Below, piece by piece: positions 32,755 through 44,409 of a DNA stretch of 64,000 nt. The notes beneath the pieces are model-generated. The model ran no database searches. It was not told the DNA's origin and saw only the letters and a list, made by a program, of their open reading frames with translations. Made by a program: the position numbers and the translations under genes. Every line of letters begins with the position of its first letter. The stretch's first letter is position 1. Source of the DNA: Saxidomus purpurata (lineage: Eukaryota; Mollusca; Bivalvia; Venerida; Veneridae); contig JAFMSR010000009.1 in assembly GCA_022818135.1 (NCBI GenBank), positions 19,131,779 to 19,195,778 on the forward strand, given 5' to 3'.

Positions 32755-33095
32755 ATACCCCTAATCAAACCATGACATTCTATAATCCAATTTTGTAACA
32801 TTTCTTAATTAAATTGTGACATTTTCTAAATCAAATTGTGACGTTTTCAATCAAACTGTAACATTCCTTAATCAAAGCGCGGCATCCCCTAAATCAAATT
32901 GTGACGTAGTCAATCAAAGTGTGACATTCCCTAAATCAAACTGTGACATGTTCAATCAAATTATGACATCCCTTATGAAATTGTGACATTCCCTAAATAA
33001 ATTGTGACATCCCCTTATCAAACTGTGACATCCCTTAATCTTATCAAACTGTGACATTCCCTAATCTTATCAAACTGTGACATCCCCTAATCAAA
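32755..33095 (+). repeat. Minisatellite, ATCAAAYTGTGACATYCCCTA units of 18-27 bp
   Basis: About 14 copies of a variable unit built on CAAA(C/T)TGTGACAT(T/C)CC, with lengths varying by short deletions and a duplicated AATCTTATCAAACTGTGACAT near the right end. Non-coding. Confidence 0.85.
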
Positions 33096-33149
33096 TTCTA
33101 ATTTCAGTTTCACAGGAGGAAATTTTACTTTATAAACCATCGTTCATTG

Positions 33150-33300
33150 TACGAACCAGTATTAGATCCCTATCTCATATAGGAAAAGTGTCAACTTTCT
33201 CACATAAGAAACCCAATACCCTTAATGTATTACTGGTTTCAGTGAATAAATTCAAACCAGGGACTGTAACCACTGGACCACAGAGGTGGTACAGACCTTG
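33150..33300 (-). mobile_element. SINE fragment, same family as 56851-57120
   Basis: Shares GTATTAGATCCCTAT, AACTTTCTCACATAA and a degenerate minus-strand tRNA-like part (AAACCAGGGACTGTAACCACTGGACCA) with the copy at 56930-57120. The open frame 33077-33325 is a by-product. Confidence 0.55.
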
Positions 33301-33456
33301 TAAATTTGAGCTTCCTATACAGTAGGAGACAGAGGCAATGTGGAATTAACATAGCTTGTCAGCTCAGGATATTAACACCCGTGGCATTTCTGGAGGACCG
33401 AACGCGGTCGAACAAGTTACCACTGTGTTAAGTATATCTGTACATGTAGAATACAC

Positions 33457-33457
<1 letters not shown>

Positions 33458-33497
<40 letters not shown>
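33458..33497 (+). repeat. (ATA)n microsatellite
   Basis: About 13 triplets. Frames encoding poly-Ile on either strand are artefacts. Confidence 0.9.
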
Positions 33498-33500
<3 letters not shown>

Positions 33501-33548
33501 CAAGTAATATCTTAAAAAAAAAGATGGTCGACGTTGGTGACGTAATGA

Positions 33549-33840
33549 ACACATTTTGTGTTTCAGAAGGCTCCATGCAGTACACTGCTTATTCCGGTAC
33601 CGAAACGCTAGCCAATAATCAATGACGCTAGATGTCCGGCCCCGGACAACACCTCGTTGAATACAAAAGTTGATCTTCGTACTGTCCAGAAACCTTGACA
33701 TAACGTGTTCTGTTTTTTCTTTTTTTGCAACATGATTTATTATAAATAACTATAATATAAAAAAATATACACATTTTGTGTTTCAGAAGGCTCCCGGGCA
33801 GTACACTGCTTATTCCGGTACCGAAACGCTAGCCAATAAT
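33549..33840 (+). repeat. Local 72-bp direct duplication (33549-33619 and 33769-33840)
   Basis: Two near-identical copies running from ACACATTTTGTG through TTCAGAAGGCTCC, TACACTGCTTATTCCGGTAC and GAAACGCTAGCCAATAAT, spaced 220 bp and differing by two or three bases. Each ends with a CCAAT word, and an inverted CCAAT (GATTGGTC) follows the second copy. Such spacing could be promoter architecture or a local duplication. Confidence 0.75.
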
Positions 33841-34137
33841 TTGCAGATTCTGATTGGTCACATTATAACGAATTGGTTAGCAACGCGTCCATGCCAACGG
33901 AAGTTCAAATCAAAAGTATACGACTACGTCGAATAATAATAATAATATATAGCTAAATAATCACAATGACAAAGTAATCATAAAATATTCATAATACTAC
34001 AGCTAATAATAGATAACGATATTCTGTATTTAATGAAGATAACTTTAATTTCAGTTTCAAAAATAAAAAGGAAAACTGTCAAAATTGATAAAACCAAGGT
34101 TACAGACAAACTATGATTACTTTTATTATCATTAGTA

Positions 34138-34139
<2 letters not shown>

Positions 34140-34186
<47 letters not shown>
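34140..34186 (+). repeat. (ATT)n microsatellite
   Basis: About 15 uninterrupted ATT triplets. Confidence 0.9.
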
Positions 34187-34664
34187 CTATTAGATCTCTA
34201 GTTTTTCTATTTTAAAAAACTCAAAGATGTTGCTTTTTCTTCCTTATTTTAACTTTTCCTGATGAACACTTCAGATAAAGGAAAGACTTACCTAATGTTC
34301 GGAAGGTTGTAACTGTACACCATGCGGTAGCTTATACAGATGTATCAGGATTGAATCAATTTATAAAATTACATTTTTATTTTCTTTTTTTTTACAAATC
34401 GTAACAACAACGCAAGTTTGCTATGCGACAACGTTATAATACGTCACGCCACTGACGTCAGTGACGTCACAAAATCACTGATGTAAACTTAGCGTCAAAT
34501 CGGATTTCAAACTTTTGACGTTTTAGATATTATTATCCATTGCAGGTAAACTATTTCTTCCAATCAAATGCCATCGTACCTGATAGTGTTCGTTTTGACT
34601 CAGTATTTGTATAATTTTGCCCAGAGGCTCCGTGACAACGCTTCTGAAGTATTGAAAAGTTGGT

Positions 34665-34687
34665 GGGGGGGGGGGGGGGGGAGGGGG
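34665..34687 (+). repeat. Poly-G tract (G17AG5)
   Basis: 17 G, one A and 5 G. The minus-strand frame giving poly-Pro across it (34523-34759) is an artefact. The tract could form a G-quadruplex on the plus strand. Length is uncertain in any assembly. Confidence 0.85.
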
Positions 34688-35924
34688 TTTGCCGACGTAA
34701 CGGAAAGGAAGGAAATCACTGTGTAAGGTTACGTATGGAGCACATACTAAGTATTTCATGAAAGTTAATGTGCAACGTTTTTTACAGTAGATACATGTTT
34801 ATACGTTCTTCAGATTGTAATTGGTTGTAGGCTTTTTGACTGATACGCATGTCTCGAAAAGAGGAGTCGCTTTCTGGTTCCTACTTTTGCAGAACATTTT
34901 TGCATGTGTAAAAGAACTATGTTGCGCTCACTCGCATAATTGTCTGGTTGATTTAACGAAATGTCAATAAAAATACAGCTTCAAAACCTGAATATAACTT
35001 GAATCATGCATTATCGACGCGCATTGTAACACCGGATACAGCTCATTTCGAATACAGCTCCCCGGGGTGTTAAAGTCCAATGAACACATATTGTTTTTTT
35101 TAATACCGCAGTATTTTTTGCAATGATATTCCCGAAAAAAACCCAGCAAGAAACGTTTTTATTGAATTTGCGACATAAATACAAAACATACGCCAACATT
35201 GTTTTAGACACTGTAGATCACGGAAATACATGTATCATTCTGTCTGTTAATTACTTATTCAATATATGAGTAAAGTTTAAGTGAGTCTGAACCTTTAAGG
35301 TAAACTTTCAAATACAGGAAAAAATAAAAATAAATAAGATTTTATCATTGAAATAAAATAAATATTAAAAGCCAACTTACTGACTGAACATCCATGATGA
35401 CTTTATTATTATGGAAGATTATTATATTATTCAGCTGAAAAACCGTGTATCACGAGAGTTAAGTTTTCCTTGGTTATAGCATGTGACGGAATGAACTGAT
35501 TTTGACCCCTATAGTGTCGAAACAGGATTACTCTTAACAAATGTAACCAGCTATATTGGCTACATTAACAATGAAATCATATGTACATAAGTATGTTTCT
35601 AATACGGCAATTAGGCCCGCAATAAAAATATTTGCTACTTTAGTTTGTTTGATTGATATAGTCCTCTATGTATCAGATTTGCGTTATGAAACATTTGCCA
35701 TTGAATGGAAATGAGAACGTAGCTTTCTTTTTAGTCTGGCGTACTAGTAACTTATTTCGATGTACAGATACTATTCAAACAAATACACAAAATGGGGGAT
35801 TCACAACTGTATCAGTTACTAGATAATCATTATTTTGCGGTTTTCGGTTGAAATTTAATGCGTTTTTCTCCTGTGTTTATAAACTTAACGAATATAATAC
35901 ATCATACATTATATTGAACAATCG
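34688..35924. other. No gene seen; short repeated motif at 35025-35068
   Basis: A+T-rich. The segment 35025-35068 (GTAACACCGGATACAGC, then TTTCGAATACAGCTCC and CCGGGG) recurs at 45613-45655 next to the palindrome there. Otherwise nothing. Confidence 0.5.
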
Positions 35925-36110
35925 GTTACAATAAACTCCGTGTATAACGAACTCTGTTAGACCATCTCAATTTGTTCCTTTTACCATTAGTATGATGAAT
36001 CCATATAGCATTTTCATTTTAAATAAAGAATGGAGAAAATCGGGTTCAGAAAATGTGTTCCTTATATCCAGAATTTCGCTATATCCGGAGTCGTTGTAAA
36101 CGAAATTTAC
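35925..36110 (-). mobile_element. Dispersed palindromic repeat, copy 2
   Basis: Minus-strand copy of the element at 31737-32010, without the 17-bp array. Shares GAGTTCGTTATA, GGAACAAAT, AAAATGCTATAT and GATATAGCGAAAT. The minus-strand open frame at 35967-36176 is a by-product. Confidence 0.55.
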
Positions 36111-37764
36111 CACACAGGGAACCAAAATTTGCGTACTGCTTGGTACGGAGGGATAATATGCTATGATTAAGGACAAAAGTACATCACAATCAAATATATT
36201 TTTACTGACTCAGCATTGGTATTTCTTTTATACAATGTATGTATATATACATGTAATAATGATGTTATGTAACGACCTGACTCGTAATGTAAAAGAGTTA
36301 TACAGAGAAAGCTTTCGGAAACAGATTTTTCTGGGCTGATTTATGATACGAAAATGATTGCCTGGAAGCTAAAAAGGCACGTGTTTAATGATGACATGAG
36401 TGTGGTCAATACGTTCCGTTACAAACCATAAACTTTATCAAAACCTACACTGAAACATGACACAAGTTCAATGGAAAGATCTGGATTTTTTAAAGTACGG
36501 TATTAATAATGCAAACAAGTAGAAAAATGTCAAAATTATTAGAATCAAGGTTGCAAACAAAATCTCTTCGCTTCTAACGTTTGAATGCTATGTTAATAAT
36601 CTTTCTGTAACTCAATGTAAACCACAAAAAGACTATTTGAATGATCGTTGAAAATAATCATAAACTTTACAGGTACACTATTTGCTATCTTGTATTAAAT
36701 TTACTGTTCAATTATTAAATATTTAGTTAAAGTTCTATGCGGTAATATTAAATATTTACTCAACCAGAAGTGTGGCGTAAGACGAAAGGGAAGTTAATTC
36801 CTGTATATTGACCAAAGTGCTCATTTGTTCTTAGGACGTCATTTCAAATCAAAATAGTAAGTGCGCATATATACCCCCTTTGAGGATAAAGTAAAACCGG
36901 GAGGAACTCAAACAGATCATATAATTTGAATGGAATAGACATTAATCAGTTTATTTTGTTCGAGGAAAATGCATGTACGATCAACAAGAGCCATGTTGAA
37001 ATGGCCAATCGCCGCGCTGATCAGAGGGCTTTGTGTGGAAGTGCCACACCCGATGAAAAATAATTGAACCAGAAAATGCTGGTAATATTCGTGTTTCCTA
37101 TCTTTCGTGACAATTTATGGGAATTTTGTTTTCTCATTTTTATAATAAGTATTAGAATAATAATAATAATTATTATCACCATTGTTTTGCAAAGGGGGGG
37201 TAGGTATTGAAACATGCTTATGCTAAGCACATCTCTTGATAGTATAGCAGTCTATGAGGTTTCGTTGAATTAAAGTTAATCATGGTTCATGAGAAGCAGT
37301 ACCGGGCACAAGAATGCTTCACGTGTACATGTACACATACAAATTGTACGTAGAGTGCTTACATCACCATTCAGTGTAAAAAACAACATTGGACCGGATT
37401 ATGCTTGCAGCCAATCTACTACTCTTCTTAGGAAAGCTTCCCATAAAGGTTATTTGACATCCAACAATATTTCAATTAAATTACTTAAAACTTGCATGTA
37501 TCACTTCCCTTCTGAACAACACATTAAAGTCCCAGGATCGCATTTTATAAAGAAAGACGTCTTACTGACAGAAATGACCTTTATTTGTACCAAAACACTA
37601 ACTTTGTTTTTTAAATGGATAAGAACATATTAGACAGTGCAGGATTTATTTCAATGATATTGCAAAAAAAAGAAACGCTTTCTGGCAACTTTTTTCTTAA
37701 TTTTATACGAATTTATTTTAGTTCGAGTACGAAGAAAGCCCCTTTGCTTATTGAATCGCCCTCG
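36111..37764. other. No gene seen; small microsatellite and G-run
   Basis: A+T-rich. Contains AAT/ATT triplets at about 37140-37167 and an 8-G run near 37194. The plus-strand frame at 37289-37633 has no domain or codon pattern I would defend. ACAAGAGCCATGTTGAAATGGCC near 36984 resembles a common molluscan repeat edge. Confidence 0.4.
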
Positions 37765-37970
37765 AATACTCATTCCAGGTGTCAACACGCATGCGAGAGA
37801 GAGGCAGTGACTTTTTTATCACTGCTACCCATTTACAGCTGGGTGGACTGAGGCACGTGTTGCACGAGTGTCTTTGCCCTAAGACGCACCGCCTGCTCTG
37901 GCTGGGATTCGAACCCGGGATCTCCCGTTCCGGAGGAAAACGCCGTAACCACTGAGCTATCAAGGCCTAA
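37765..37970 (-). mobile_element. tRNA-derived SINE, family with 53315-53500
   Basis: Minus-strand tRNA-like head at 37969-37899: A box TAGCTCAGTGGTTA, B box GGGTTCGAATCCC. It shares body words (TTTACAGCTGGG, GGCACGTG, TTTGCCC, CGAGAGAGAG) with the copy at 53315-53500. Frames with a GIRT-like peptide over it are SINE artefacts. Confidence 0.75.
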
Positions 37971-38149
37971 CTCTTTTTCTTGAAGAAACATCTTGAATAC
38001 TAAAGAAAAGCATATGTCAACATTGTTTTCGAGATAATGGAACATGGTTCCACCATTATCCTATCAATAAATTAATATCACTATATCAGTCAATTCAAAG
38101 AGATTCTGGGACTGTAACTATATTTGTAAAACTCATTCTGAATAATAAC

Positions 38150-38535
38150 CATTATGGAGCATTTTGCCGTCTATTCCATTCCCTGATTAAAAACATTATG
38201 GAGCATTTTGCTGTCTATTCCATTCCCTGATTAAAAACATTATGGAGCATTTTGCTGTCTATTCCATTCCCTGATTAAAAACATTATGGAGCATTTTGCT
38301 GTCTATTCCATTCCCTGATTAAAAACATTATGGAGCATTTTGCTGTCTATTCCATTCCCTGATTAAAAACATTATGGAGCCTTTTGCTGTCTATTCCATT
38401 CCCTAATTAAAACCATTATGGAACCTTTTGCCGTCTATTCCTTTCCCTAATTAAAACCATTATGGAACCTTTTGCTGTCTATTCCATTTCTTAATTAAAA
38501 TCATCATGGAACCTTTTGCTGTCTATTCCATCCCC
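38150..38535 (+). repeat. 44-bp minisatellite, about 8.8 units
   Basis: Units start CATTATGGAGC at 38150, 38194, 38238, 38282, 38326 and 38370, then at 38414, 38458 and 38502 with drift (GGAACC, AATTAAAACC). The first five are almost identical and the last three more diverged. The array sits about 110 bp inside the presumed intron of the minus-strand exon at 38644. Confidence 0.92.
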
Positions 38536-38643
38536 TTATTTGATGCCAGGGCTGGACAATTAGCATTCAAATTAAAGTAATCACTGAAATGCAAAAAAAA
38601 TATAAAAAGAACAAAAGGAACATTTTCATTCCCATTTAGTTAC

Positions 38644-38891
38644 CTGTACATCCATGACATTCGAGGCTTAAGTCCGTACGTCACTTCCGGTAGCGAAACT
38701 TCGTTTTCTCCTGAGAACAATGATTCGGAGACAAGATCATCATTAAATTCATTGTCACTGTCATGGTCAGACGAATTTTCGAAGTATTTATTTTTCTCTT
38801 CATTTGTAAAAATAATCTGAGGCAAGGGATCAGATTTGTGCCGGATCAACGGCGCCCTCAACTGCGTTATCTCCATTTTTGTACCATTCAC
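38644..38891 (-). CDS. First coding exon of an unrecognised gene
   Basis: The ATG at 38891 is preceded directly by an in-frame TGA, so it is the first possible start (a second Met is five codons on). 82 codons plus two bases run to a consensus donor CAG/GTAACT (38644/38643). The peptide is hydrophilic with an acidic Ser/Asp/Asn stretch (SSDHDSDNEFNDD), then a basic-aromatic end (KPRMSWMY). It looks like a cytoplasmic or disordered N-terminus. Codons are balanced and G+C is above the surroundings. No family recognised. Downstream exons should lie at lower coordinates on the minus strand; 27731-27786 is a phase-compatible but weak candidate. The intron begins with a 44-bp minisatellite nearby. 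Confidence 0.6.
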
Positions 38892-38976
38892 AGTTTTCGT
38901 AAAATATAATTGATCTAGTCAGTCATCATTGAATAGTTTCTACTCCTTTCCTGGAAATCGCTAACCGATTTCTCAA

Positions 38977-39041
38977 ATGATCATGAGCTTGCCTGTGCCA
39001 ATGTTTCTGCCAGAAATTTTAGAAATCGTCATCATGTGTAG
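38977..39041 (+). CDS. Possible divergent start exon
   Basis: On the plus strand an ATG opens 21 codons (MIMSLPVPMFLPEILEIVI) to a donor TGTAG/GTAAAC. It starts 85 bp from, and points away from, the minus-strand exon ending at 38891, which would make a bidirectional promoter. Very short; it may instead be 5' UTR or chance. Confidence 0.2.
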
Positions 39042-42000
39042 GTAAACGCGCACGTGTTTTAAGCGTGGTAACTTTTGTGGTCGTTTCGAGAATCAAGTAT
39101 CCTATAAGTTAATATGTAAAAACTTTCGTCGTTAACTAAAATTTATTCTGATAAAATAGCAGAAAACGACTTATTCATGTCCACAAAATAATATTTGTAG
39201 GTCAAGTAATTGTCACGAAAATAGTATCTCTTCTTTACATTTATCGGCTTATCCTGTGAAATACAAAAAGCAGTGCACCCCGCGACATCTAACGAAACAA
39301 TGCTTTTGTAACTGAAGATAAAATACAACCTTAATTATACGCTCGCACTTAAGGAGTTTTCGTTTTAAAGTTTATGGCTTTACACGAACGCTCTTAAAGC
39401 AAATATTCGCGAACCCCTTGTTAAGCTTTGGGGGTAATTGTTGTTTTATTTCCACTTAAATCGAGCAGGTAGTATAATAAAGTTGCAGCATTGGTGCCAT
39501 ATTTCAAATCATGTGAATAAATTGCTCTCGAAAGTTCTTGATTTCATTAAATTGAAACATCCACTGTAAAAAAATCACAACTTAAAAAAACACCCCGACA
39601 GTTTTTAAAGGATTTATGTCATATCCCCTAAATGTTGAATATGAAAACATTCCCTGCATTCGTCTCCGTAGTATTCCTCTGATAAAAAAAAATGTCATGT
39701 GAAGAAATAAAATTTGACGAAGCAAAAATGTCTACTTTGATAAAAAAAAGTTATTTCCTTTTTTTAAGTTTAAACTTGAATCCTATTATGTATGCAATAA
39801 GATTTGCTATCTCTAATTTTGCCTTCGTACTTTGGTGATACGTACTATCCTAATAAATCCAGCAGCATGTGTCATAGATTAGAATGATTAATAAAAAATG
39901 ACAATTTTCAAAGCCACTTTTCAGTATCTGAGTAAAAAACCCTATGTCTTTTTTATTAAAGGTGATAGCGGATTTATGCAAATCTTTCTTTATTTAATTT
40001 TCAAAACGGTTTTTAATCAATGCCTTTCACCCATGGTTAATACATTATCGTATGTCAAATTTTTAACGCGCATGCAGCAATAACACATTTTGTTAATAGA
40101 ACAAAAAAGTAGTTTAAATCAAATTTAAAATCTTCCGTGTCAGATATAATAGAATAATGAACAGTAGAGTCATTAGTGATATAAAAAAGTCCATTCAGGT
40201 ACTTTCTATGAGATCAGGTCTAAATCAGATTGTTTGAAACAGATCTGCATATATCATTCATCTATAGGAGTTTTAAGATATATTTTAGGACGATTAATAT
40301 CTTCTTTTTCAGACATTTCTTTTCAGAAGATCGGTCATAAAATCAGCTTTAACATATTATGAACAATTTATTGGGCAGTTAGAGACACTTTGAATAGGAT
40401 ATTTATATTTTCAAGTGTTGTAAAATTCAATTTAAAGACTTTTAAGAAATTTACAGTTTGAATTTGAGATTTAAAATTGAAACTATTACATGTAGCTCCC
40501 AGATATGCATGCTGTCCTGGCGCATGCGCAAATGACTAAAAACGCGCAAAAGACAAAGAATGAAAACAATAAAATTGCACCGGCGTCTTTTTAAAAAAAA
40601 TTCAATGTGCCTGAATTTGTTTTCTTATATTTTATAGATAGTCTTGGGTATAAGAGTGATCGCCAATTTCCATATACAGTTAATCCCGTGTTAAAAGACC
40701 ACTTTAAACTAAAGCTAAACATGTCAATAATGTCTGTAAATTAAAAGACTATAATCATAAAACCTGCCGTTTGCTTGATACATTTCGGTATTAAATGATC
40801 TCTGTTGTTACATTCGCGGAGAGAGATAACAAAAATAAACAAATAATAATAATAAAAAAACATTTAACATTTAACACATAGTTCTATGTGTGTACATTGT
40901 ATAAGTATGCTTACCGTTACATACATGTATACTAAATGTTTCAAAGTTTATAGGAACAGGTCCTTGTCGAGCGAAAATATAAAAGTTAAAGCTACGCCCA
41001 ACAGAACATCTAGTTTTCTTAATGATTCAATCGATTAAAAAAAGGAATTTTAAAAGCGCAAATCTTTAATTTGACACGTGATGCTTAAAAGATAAAGAAA
41101 AACTAAGCCCCCCAAATATCCTTCAAACTCTGTAAAAGCCTTTTAATCACCCCATTCGAGGCATGTAAATGTCTGAAAGAAGTATTTTATCTTAAAACAT
41201 GTAAAATATTTACGTAAAGGATAACGTTCTCTCTCATCGGTGATAATATTTGAGATATAAAGAATATAGATTTTTAAATTTGAATCATTTAAAATCTGTT
41301 TTCATTGTAGGATCGATTTTAGACTTAAAGTAAGCATGGTAAGGCCAAATGGTCGTTTTAATTAGTGGTCGTTCGCGAAAACATTATTATTTATGTTTCT
41401 TTATGAAGTTTGTGTCAACTTTACTTTTTGAAGAAACACTTCTCGAAGTCAAGTATGAGTGAAGTATATTTACTCATGGTTTAAGTCATAGCAATAGCAC
41501 GTTCTTTAACAATCTACTCTAAAAAAAAATACAATATTATTACAGCTGTTTCAAACTAAATGAACAAAGAAAAACGGTTTTATTTTTTGCACTTTAATTT
41601 TTTTTTGGGGGGTAAGTTTACACCAATATTTTTTCATTGTACGTAATGATCACACTGGAAACACAGACAGGAAGACAAAGTTACTTAAAACAATAAAACC
41701 CGGGCTGATTAAATGGTTTATCCCTGCCAACCCTAGGATTACCTGCCAATTTCTTAATTCTAAACCAGTGTTCAATTTCTGTCTGTTATCAAGTATGAGC
41801 TGATGAGCAAAAATAGAAAGCCTAACTGATTCTACAACAGCATTACTGCGTCAATTTTGGATTATTCGTAAAATGTTATTCTTTATTTTGTGGTTATTTA
41901 ATACGTATAAAAACGAGAATATTAATGCAAAAATTACCACATATCAATTATGTATACTAAATGTAAAATAGTAACCACCACATTAAACATAGATAGTAAG

Positions 42001-43239
42001 GCAATAGTGGCGTTCCATTAATCTCAAGATTAATTTATGTAAATGCCTGTCATGCTTGAATTTTTCGAACTTTTTAATACAAAATTACTGTCCTGGTTTA
42101 TATATGCATGCTAGTATGCTAATTTGAGCTGTATTTGGTATGAACAGCACCTAATGACCGTATGTTCAATAGAAAAAAGACACTTAGCACAAGTGAACAT
42201 GCGAAAATGAGATAACAAAACTAATTAAAAAAAACGTAAATAAAGACCATTCTTAAATACTGCCGAATTCTTTCTCTGTCTGTACAGATAAGTAGGTCTA
42301 CAAAATGTTATATCATGACTAGCGCTGGTCAGTTTAGGAATTTCAAAGCCGACTGCAAGTTTAGCAGAAACACGATCTAAGCGGGCGAACGAGCGCGAGG
42401 ACGAAAGGGCAATTGCATGTACTATTACCGATTACAATCAACAAGAGCAACAGTGTTACCGATAAATGCTTTCCGAAGCCTGCTCTTTGGAATGAACAAC
42501 ACTTAGGTTCTACATTTGCAAATGAACAAGTTTGAATTCAAAATAACTTAATTGAAGGGATTTAATATATATATATCCATTGAGTTAAATATCAAATCAT
42601 GTGGTAAACGATCTTTGAGCTATCTGCTAAACAAAATAAATTTTACATAAGAAAGGGAGATAATTCAAAACGAAGCAGGGCACACATAAGTTAGACAATG
42701 CATTTTCTCTAAAAGTTTATGCTTACATCTTTTCAGTAGTTTATGGACGATCATGTTTCGGACCGATGACCGCCAACCATAATTTCATACAACAAAGGAA
42801 GATACTATGCAATTCAGAAATCTGGGTCATACTTGTTATAAGATACCCTCGATAATGCCTTTAACTTACCACTGTACAAAATACCAAGTCAATTCCACTT
42901 ACACTATTTTTCGCATCTATTAACACCGTTAATGTTTCTTGGTCACTGAACTTTACCTCATATTTGATTTTAATTATGCTCTGAACGGACAATATATTTT
43001 AACCCTATAACGTATGAACTAAAGCTTGATGTTCAAATCATGTTTTAAGCCTATCTTCTAAATATTAACCCCCTAATGTTTTCATCTGAACGCAAGTGTA
43101 TCATGATAGAAACTTTTTCTTGCATCACTGACGTCACTTTGCCTTTTCAAAGTAGTTTTTCTATTTGCAAACTTATCAATATGCTTGAATTATCTATGAA
43201 TCCCAAACTATTTATCCGACGTTGTGTTTGGGAAATCGA
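39042..43239. other. No gene seen (about 4.2 kb)
   Basis: A+T-rich. About 40678-40710 carries a copy of the GTGTTAAAAGACCAC repeat also at 28649. CAACAAGAGC near 42438 resembles a transposon edge but has no partner. Open frames at 39143-39328, 39898-40083 and 43076-43261 have random composition. Confidence 0.45.
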
Positions 43240-44330
43240 CGTCACAATGTTTATAACGTAATGTGACAGGGGTAATTCACAACGGTCCGTCTGGCAATAA
43301 GCTCCCAAGACCGGTTTTCCGGATATGGGAAATTACTGGAAACTGCCGATCCGATATGCAATAATCTATTTGTCTAAAGTGTATACGGATGACCAAGGCA
43401 CGTGACGATCATACGACTTGTCGGACAGGATAGGGAGAACCAGGACCACATGTTCCCCACCTTATATGAATACTAGCATCATATACTTGGAATCAATAAG
43501 AAATTTTAAACCTGCAGAAAAAGGCGAAACATATTTACTTCCACTTAAAAGTAATCCAGATAATGTTCCATTTACAACGCAACTACTTTTCTTAGGTTTC
43601 TGCAATCTAATTAAAAGCATTTATTCTAACATTTTCTAAAGCGTTAGACTAAATTTTCAGATTAAAGAAAATACAATTAGTAGAACACTAGTTTTCAAAA
43701 TTCTATTTCGCATATCAATTAATTGCAAAAGCTCTTTCCATTAAGCAAATATTTTTTAAGATGTCTTCTTATAAAAAGCAACTCCGAATTTTAACAGATC
43801 AACGCAATTATACCCTGGAAGAAACATTGGCTAATGCAAGTCACTGATCGTCACAATTTTTTTTTTCAAACGTCCAGTTTTTTCTTTTACAACTTTTCTA
43901 TGCTTTCATTATTCTATGTATTTTAATCCCAAATTAATGTTATATAACCGTCTGTATGTACGTAATGTCATTTATCCGTAATATGACGGGGGAGAAAATG
44001 ACAACCGTCCGTTGAACAAAATAACTCCAATTAATGATGTCAACCGAATATATGATAGTTTTCTATTGAAACTGCTGAAAGAAAAATAATCGTCTCTGTA
44101 AAAGCAATGTTCTCTCGACCATGGCCCTCGCCATTTAACAAAATCATATACATCAGAACAGTATAGTGTGACAGCATTTAGCGAAATTATCATTAAAACG
44201 AACTCAATAAATCAATAAGACAAATTTTAAGCCTCATTGGCGTTGTAAAGGCCGACTTCTTATTCACTTCCACCGTTTAAAAGTAGCCTTTGACTTTAGA
44301 TAATGATCTTTGCTAGGCAAACTATTTTCA
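43240..44330. repeat. Diverged tandem duplication, about 710 bp spacing
   Basis: Segments 43250-43640 and 43960-44330 share in order GTAAT(G)TGAC(A)GGGG, ACCGTCCG, AATCAATAAGA with AAATTTTAA, a CAGAAAAAGGC-like/AAAGGCCGAC block, ACTTCCAC and TTAAAAGTA. Similarity is patchy. Frames at 43418-43639 (plus) and 43972-44193 (minus) lie over them on opposite strands and look spurious. Confidence 0.4.
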
Positions 44331-44409
44331 TACGGTAAAATGACAATCGATGTTAAAGCATTTATGATAACAAGTATTAAGAGCTGTGAGCCATTATACA
44401 ATTTTCAGT

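Noticed and set aside
34247..34286. Minus-strand GTAAGT donor near 34286 with a coding-like stretch upstream
   Set aside because: The stretch is only about 40 bp and its acceptor lacks a pyrimidine tract; too weak to call an exon.
34523..34759. Frame with a poly-Pro stretch
   Set aside because: The Pro run is the poly-G tract read on the minus strand; no other coding sign.
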